From contig URPQ01000043.1 of the NCBI GenBank assembly GCA_900549755.1, forward strand, positions 1 to 17,146: DNA of 17,146 nt, given 5' to 3'. The notes beneath the pieces were generated by a model, which saw only the letters and a program-made list of their open reading frames with translations, did not search any database and was not told where the DNA came from. This DNA comes from an uncultured Oscillospiraceae bacterium. Its GTDB lineage: Bacteria > Bacillota > Clostridia > Oscillospirales > Acutalibacteraceae. The position numbers were made by a program, and so were the translations under genes. Position 1 is the first letter of the stretch, and every line of letters begins with the position of its first letter. Shown piece by piece: positions 15,161-17,146 of this stretch.

Positions 15161-16180
15161 CTATCTTTGAACCCTGCCGCTGCCGTCGCCGCCGGCAAGG
15201 CTTTCAACCTCTGCCTCGCTTACACAATTAAAATCACCCTCAACCGTGTGCTTTAAGCAGCTTGCCGCAGCCGCAAATTCCACTGCCGATTTTGCAGAGT
15301 AATTATTAAGCAGCGCATAAATAAGCCCGGCGGAAAAGCTATCGCCACCGCCAACACGGTCTACTATGTGCATACGGTATTTTTTGCTTGTGCAGCAGCT
15401 TTCGCCGTCATAAAGCATTGCCGCCCAATCGTTATCGCTTGCGCTTAAATTAGTTCTCAGCGTCAGCGCAACCTTTTCAAAGCCGAAGGTGCTTTTAAGC
15501 TTTTTGGCAACCGAGGCGGCGCCTGCATTATCGGGATTTTTCAAATCAAAGCCCTTATCATCGGATATTATTCCGAATAAATCCTTTGCGTCCCCGGGGT
15601 TGGTTATGCAAACGTCCACGTATTGCATAAGCTCTGTCATAACTGCCGATGCTTTTTCAAGTCCCCAGAGCTTTGAGCGGTAGTTGGTATCGCAGCTTAT
15701 TTTAACGCCCAGCTTTTTGGCGGCTTTTACAGCTGCCAGGCACATTTCGGCTAAATTATCGTTAAGGGCGGGGGTAATTCCGGTAAAGTGAAACCAACCG
15801 GCGTTTTTAAAAATCCGCTCCCAGTCAAAATCAGCCGCCGCAGCCTTAGCAAAAGCGGAATGTGCGCGGTCATATATTACCTTAGACGGGCGCTGAGAAG
15901 CGCCTTTTTCAAGAAAATATATTCCCAGCCTTTCACCGCCGCGCATAATAAGCGAGGTATCAACCCCAAATCTGCGCAGCGAGTTTACCGCGGCCTGACC
16001 TATTTCATGCTCGGGAATTTTTGAAACGAAAGCGGCGTCAGCCCCAAACTCCGCAAGCGAGACCGCAACGTTAGCCTCGCCGCCGCCGAAGGTGGCACCG
16101 AAGCTTTCAGCCTGTAAAAAACGGTAATTTCCGGTGGGGGAGAGCCGCAGCATTATTTCTCCGAAAGTAATAACCCTCAT
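15161..16180 (-). CDS. kdgK: 2-keto-3-deoxygluconate kinase (PfkB family)
   Basis: A 339-residue sugar kinase that phosphorylates 2-keto-3-deoxygluconate (KDG) to KDPG with ATP. The ribokinase/PfkB fold is seen in the opening ITFGEIMLRLSP, the substrate loop FGGGEANVAVSLAEFG (31-46), CDTNYRSKLW (163-172) and the C-terminal signature DRVGGGDSFSAG (274-285), with catalytic base D280. PfkB kinases share these motifs widely; KDG as substrate is supported by NYR-K-W and above all by coupling to eda, whose stop overlaps this start by four bases (ATGA). The product feeds straight into the aldolase, the usual end of hexuronate, pectin or alginate breakdown. Confidence 0.92.
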   Translation of the reverse strand: MRVITFGEIMLRLSPTGNYRFLQAESFGATFGGGEANVAVSLAEFGADAAFVSKIPEHEIGQAAVNSLRRFGVDTSLIMRGGERLGIYFLEKGASQRPSKVIYDRAHSAFAKAAAADFDWERIFKNAGWFHFTGITPALNDNLAEMCLAAVKAAKKLGVKISCDTNYRSKLWGLEKASAVMTELMQYVDVCITNPGDAKDLFGIISDDKGFDLKNPDNAGAASVAKKLKSTFGFEKVALTLRTNLSASDNDWAAMLYDGESCCTSKKYRMHIVDRVGGGDSFSAGLIYALLNNYSAKSAVEFAAAASCLKHTVEGDFNCVSEAEVESLAGGDGSGRVQR

Positions 16181-16815
16181 TTTCTTATCTCCTTCAAAAG
16201 CGTGACCGCGTCGGCGGTCATTTTTTCTATTTCGGCAAAATTTCCGCTGTTTATTTTATCTGAAGGCACCATCCAGCTGCCGCCGCACGCAAACACCGCC
16301 TTACAGCTTAAATAATCTGCAAGGTTAGCGGTATTTATGCCGCCCGTAGGCATAAAGCTAACCATTGTGTAGGGCGCCGCCATAGCCTTTATCATTTTAA
16401 CGCCGCCCGCCGCCTCGGCAGGGAAAAATTTAAGGTATTTAAGCCCTAATGACAGCGCCTTTTCAACCTCGCCCGGTGTGCAGACGCCAGGTATAATCGG
16501 GTAGCCCTTATTCTTACAATGACGTACCACATCGGGGTTAAGCCCGGGGCTTACTATAAATTTCGCGCCCGCTGCCATAGCCTTATCCGCCTGCTCTGCG
16601 GTAAGCACGGTGCCCGCAGCAATAAGCATATCGGGGTATTTTTCGGCTATCTGCTTTATAGTCTCCTCTGCCGCGTCGGTACGGAACGTTATCTCGGCGC
16701 AGTTCAGCCCGCCTTTTCTTAACGCCTTCGCCAGTTTTACGGCGCTTGCGGCGTTATCAAGCTTTACCACAGGCACTACGCCCGCGGCGGATATTTCTTT
16801 AATTAAATTTTCCAT
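16177..16815 (-). CDS. eda: KDPG/KHG aldolase
   Basis: A 212-residue class I aldolase that cleaves 2-keto-3-deoxy-6-phosphogluconate to pyruvate and glyceraldehyde-3-phosphate. The Schiff-base lysine is K129 in YLKFFPAEAAGG, with E41 and R45 in CAEITFRT acting in catalysis and carboxylate binding. AAGTVLTAEQ, FIVSPGLNPDVV and MPTGGI are the usual barrel motifs. AAGGAGG is well placed before the ATG. It is first in a two-gene operon with kdgK. No edd (6-phosphogluconate dehydratase) is present here, so the likely entry is KDG from uronates rather than the Entner-Doudoroff route from gluconate. A divergent IclR-type gene is the likely regulator. Confidence 0.95.
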   Translation of the reverse strand: MENLIKEISAAGVVPVVKLDNAASAVKLAKALRKGGLNCAEITFRTDAAEETIKQIAEKYPDMLIAAGTVLTAEQADKAMAAGAKFIVSPGLNPDVVRHCKNKGYPIIPGVCTPGEVEKALSLGLKYLKFFPAEAAGGVKMIKAMAAPYTMVSFMPTGGINTANLADYLSCKAVFACGGSWMVPSDKINSGNFAEIEKMTADAVTLLKEIRK

Positions 16816-16825
16816 ATTTACCTCC

Positions 16826-16853
16826 TTGTTTCACAATGTGAAACAACGTTTCA
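16826..16853. promoter_or_regulatory. Triple half-site operator upstream of eda
   Basis: Two perfect palindromes share a half-site. TTGTTTCAC (16826-16834) and its complement GTGAAACAA (16838-16846) flank AAT. TGAAAC (16839-16844) and GTTTCA (16848-16853) flank AAC. The TGAAAC/GTTTCA arms resemble binding sites described for KdgR-like IclR-family regulators. The sites lie just downstream of the predicted eda transcription start and touch its ribosome binding site, which fits repression by blocking elongation or initiation. Confidence 0.7.
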
Positions 16854-16867
16854 AAATCTACAATTAT

Positions 16868-16895
16868 ATTTTATCATCAGGCAGAAATATGTCAA
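16868..16895 (-). promoter_or_regulatory. Predicted sigma-A promoter of eda-kdgK
   Basis: On the minus strand a perfect TTGACA (16895-16890) is followed after 16 bases by TAAAAT (16873-16868). Transcription would begin near 16861, upstream of the palindromes. Confidence 0.7.
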
Positions 16896-16902
16896 GCAAT
16901 AA

Positions 16903-16931
16903 TTGCAAAAAGCCGCGTTATATGATAATAT
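16903..16931 (+). promoter_or_regulatory. Possible promoter of the iclR-type gene
   Basis: TTGCAA (16903-16908) and TAATAT (16926-16931) are 17 bases apart and end 31 bases before the ATG. The -35 lies about 50 bases from the GTTTCA sites, so autoregulation is possible but not shown. Confidence 0.4.
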
Positions 16932-16962
16932 TGTGTTACACTTAAAAAAGGCGGTATTAAAT

Positions 16963-17146
16963 ATGTCTGAGCAAACAACGGTTCAATCGGTTGAACGCAC
17001 ATTCGGCATAATAGAGCTGTTATGTGAAAAAGGGGAAAGCGGTGTAACTGAGCTGGCGGCATTATCGGGACTTAATAAAACTACCGTTTTCAGGCTGCTT
17101 TCAACGCTTATCAGCCTCGGCTACGCTTACAAAAATTCCGCTACGG
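16963..17146 (+). CDS. IclR-family transcriptional regulator (N-terminal part, cut by window end)
   Basis: The first 61 residues give an IclR-type winged helix-turn-helix: QSVERTFGIIELLCEKGE, then VTELAALSGLNKTTVFRLLSTLISLGY, the segment that recognises DNA. The ligand-binding domain lies beyond the window. The position divergent from eda-kdgK, with inverted GTTTCA/TGAAAC repeats between them, suggests a KdgR-like repressor relieved by KDG or a related sugar acid. That ligand is an inference from context. The ribosome binding site AAGGCGGT is imperfect. Confidence 0.88.
   Translation, partial: MSEQTTVQSVERTFGIIELLCEKGESGVTELAALSGLNKTTVFRLLSTLISLGYAYKNSAT

Noticed and set aside
15145..15164. 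Hairpin AGACC-TTGCAC-GGTCT between the ABC exporter and kdgK as a two-way terminator
   Set aside because: The stem is only five perfect pairs, a mismatch follows, and neither strand has a real T tract. The position is right, but the structure is too weak to call.

Overview
The window looks like chromosomal DNA of a low-to-moderate GC Gram-positive anaerobe, most likely a gut-type member of the Clostridia (Oscillospirales/Ruminococcaceae-like). The reasons are strong AGGAGG-type ribosome binding sites, sigma-A-type promoters, an ECF transporter with a tandem EcfA next to a DUF4430 protein, an orphan feoA, a formyl-THF synthetase and a CAC-anticodon tRNA-Val with encoded CCA. The lineage is an inference from gene content; no marker here fixes it.

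Layout. (1) 1-3290 (+): the end of a DUF4430 protein, then overlapping genes for EcfT, a two-domain EcfA and an S component. Together they form a complete ECF importer, probably for cobalamin or a related corrinoid. (2) 3349-3425 (+): tRNA-Val(CAC) with its own promoter, followed by a hairpin. (3) 3637-5363: about 1.7 kb of decayed genes. These are a frameshifted ICMT-like methyltransferase, an SDR with its middle deleted, an MDR/quinone reductase lacking its N-terminal half, and a divergent AraC regulator lacking its sensor domain. The last three read as a former AraC-controlled redox cluster. (4) 5458-5721 (+): rpsT (S20) with a clear promoter and terminator. (5) 5869-6973: a full AraC/cupin regulator (-) divergent from a small orphan feoA (+), whose 3' end overlaps that of fhs. 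(6) 6965-11348 (-): the purB-glyA-fhs operon, read from a perfect consensus promoter with a palindrome over its -10. It joins a purine/AMP step to supply of one-carbon tetrahydrofolate. (7) 11527-15130 (+): two overlapping half-transporter genes that should form a heterodimeric ABC exporter. (8) 15161-17146: eda-kdgK (-), the last two steps from 2-keto-3-deoxygluconate to pyruvate and glyceraldehyde-3-phosphate, divergent from an IclR-family regulator cut by the window end. Three alternating GTTTCA/TGAAAC half-sites lie just downstream of the predicted eda promoter.

Most of the window is ordinary metabolic and transport sequence. I see no CRISPR array, insertion sequence, phage gene, toxin-antitoxin pair or defence system, and no convincing new system. 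The points most worth checking are the remnant cluster, whose breakpoints can be read, and the two operator-like palindromes in front of purB and eda.
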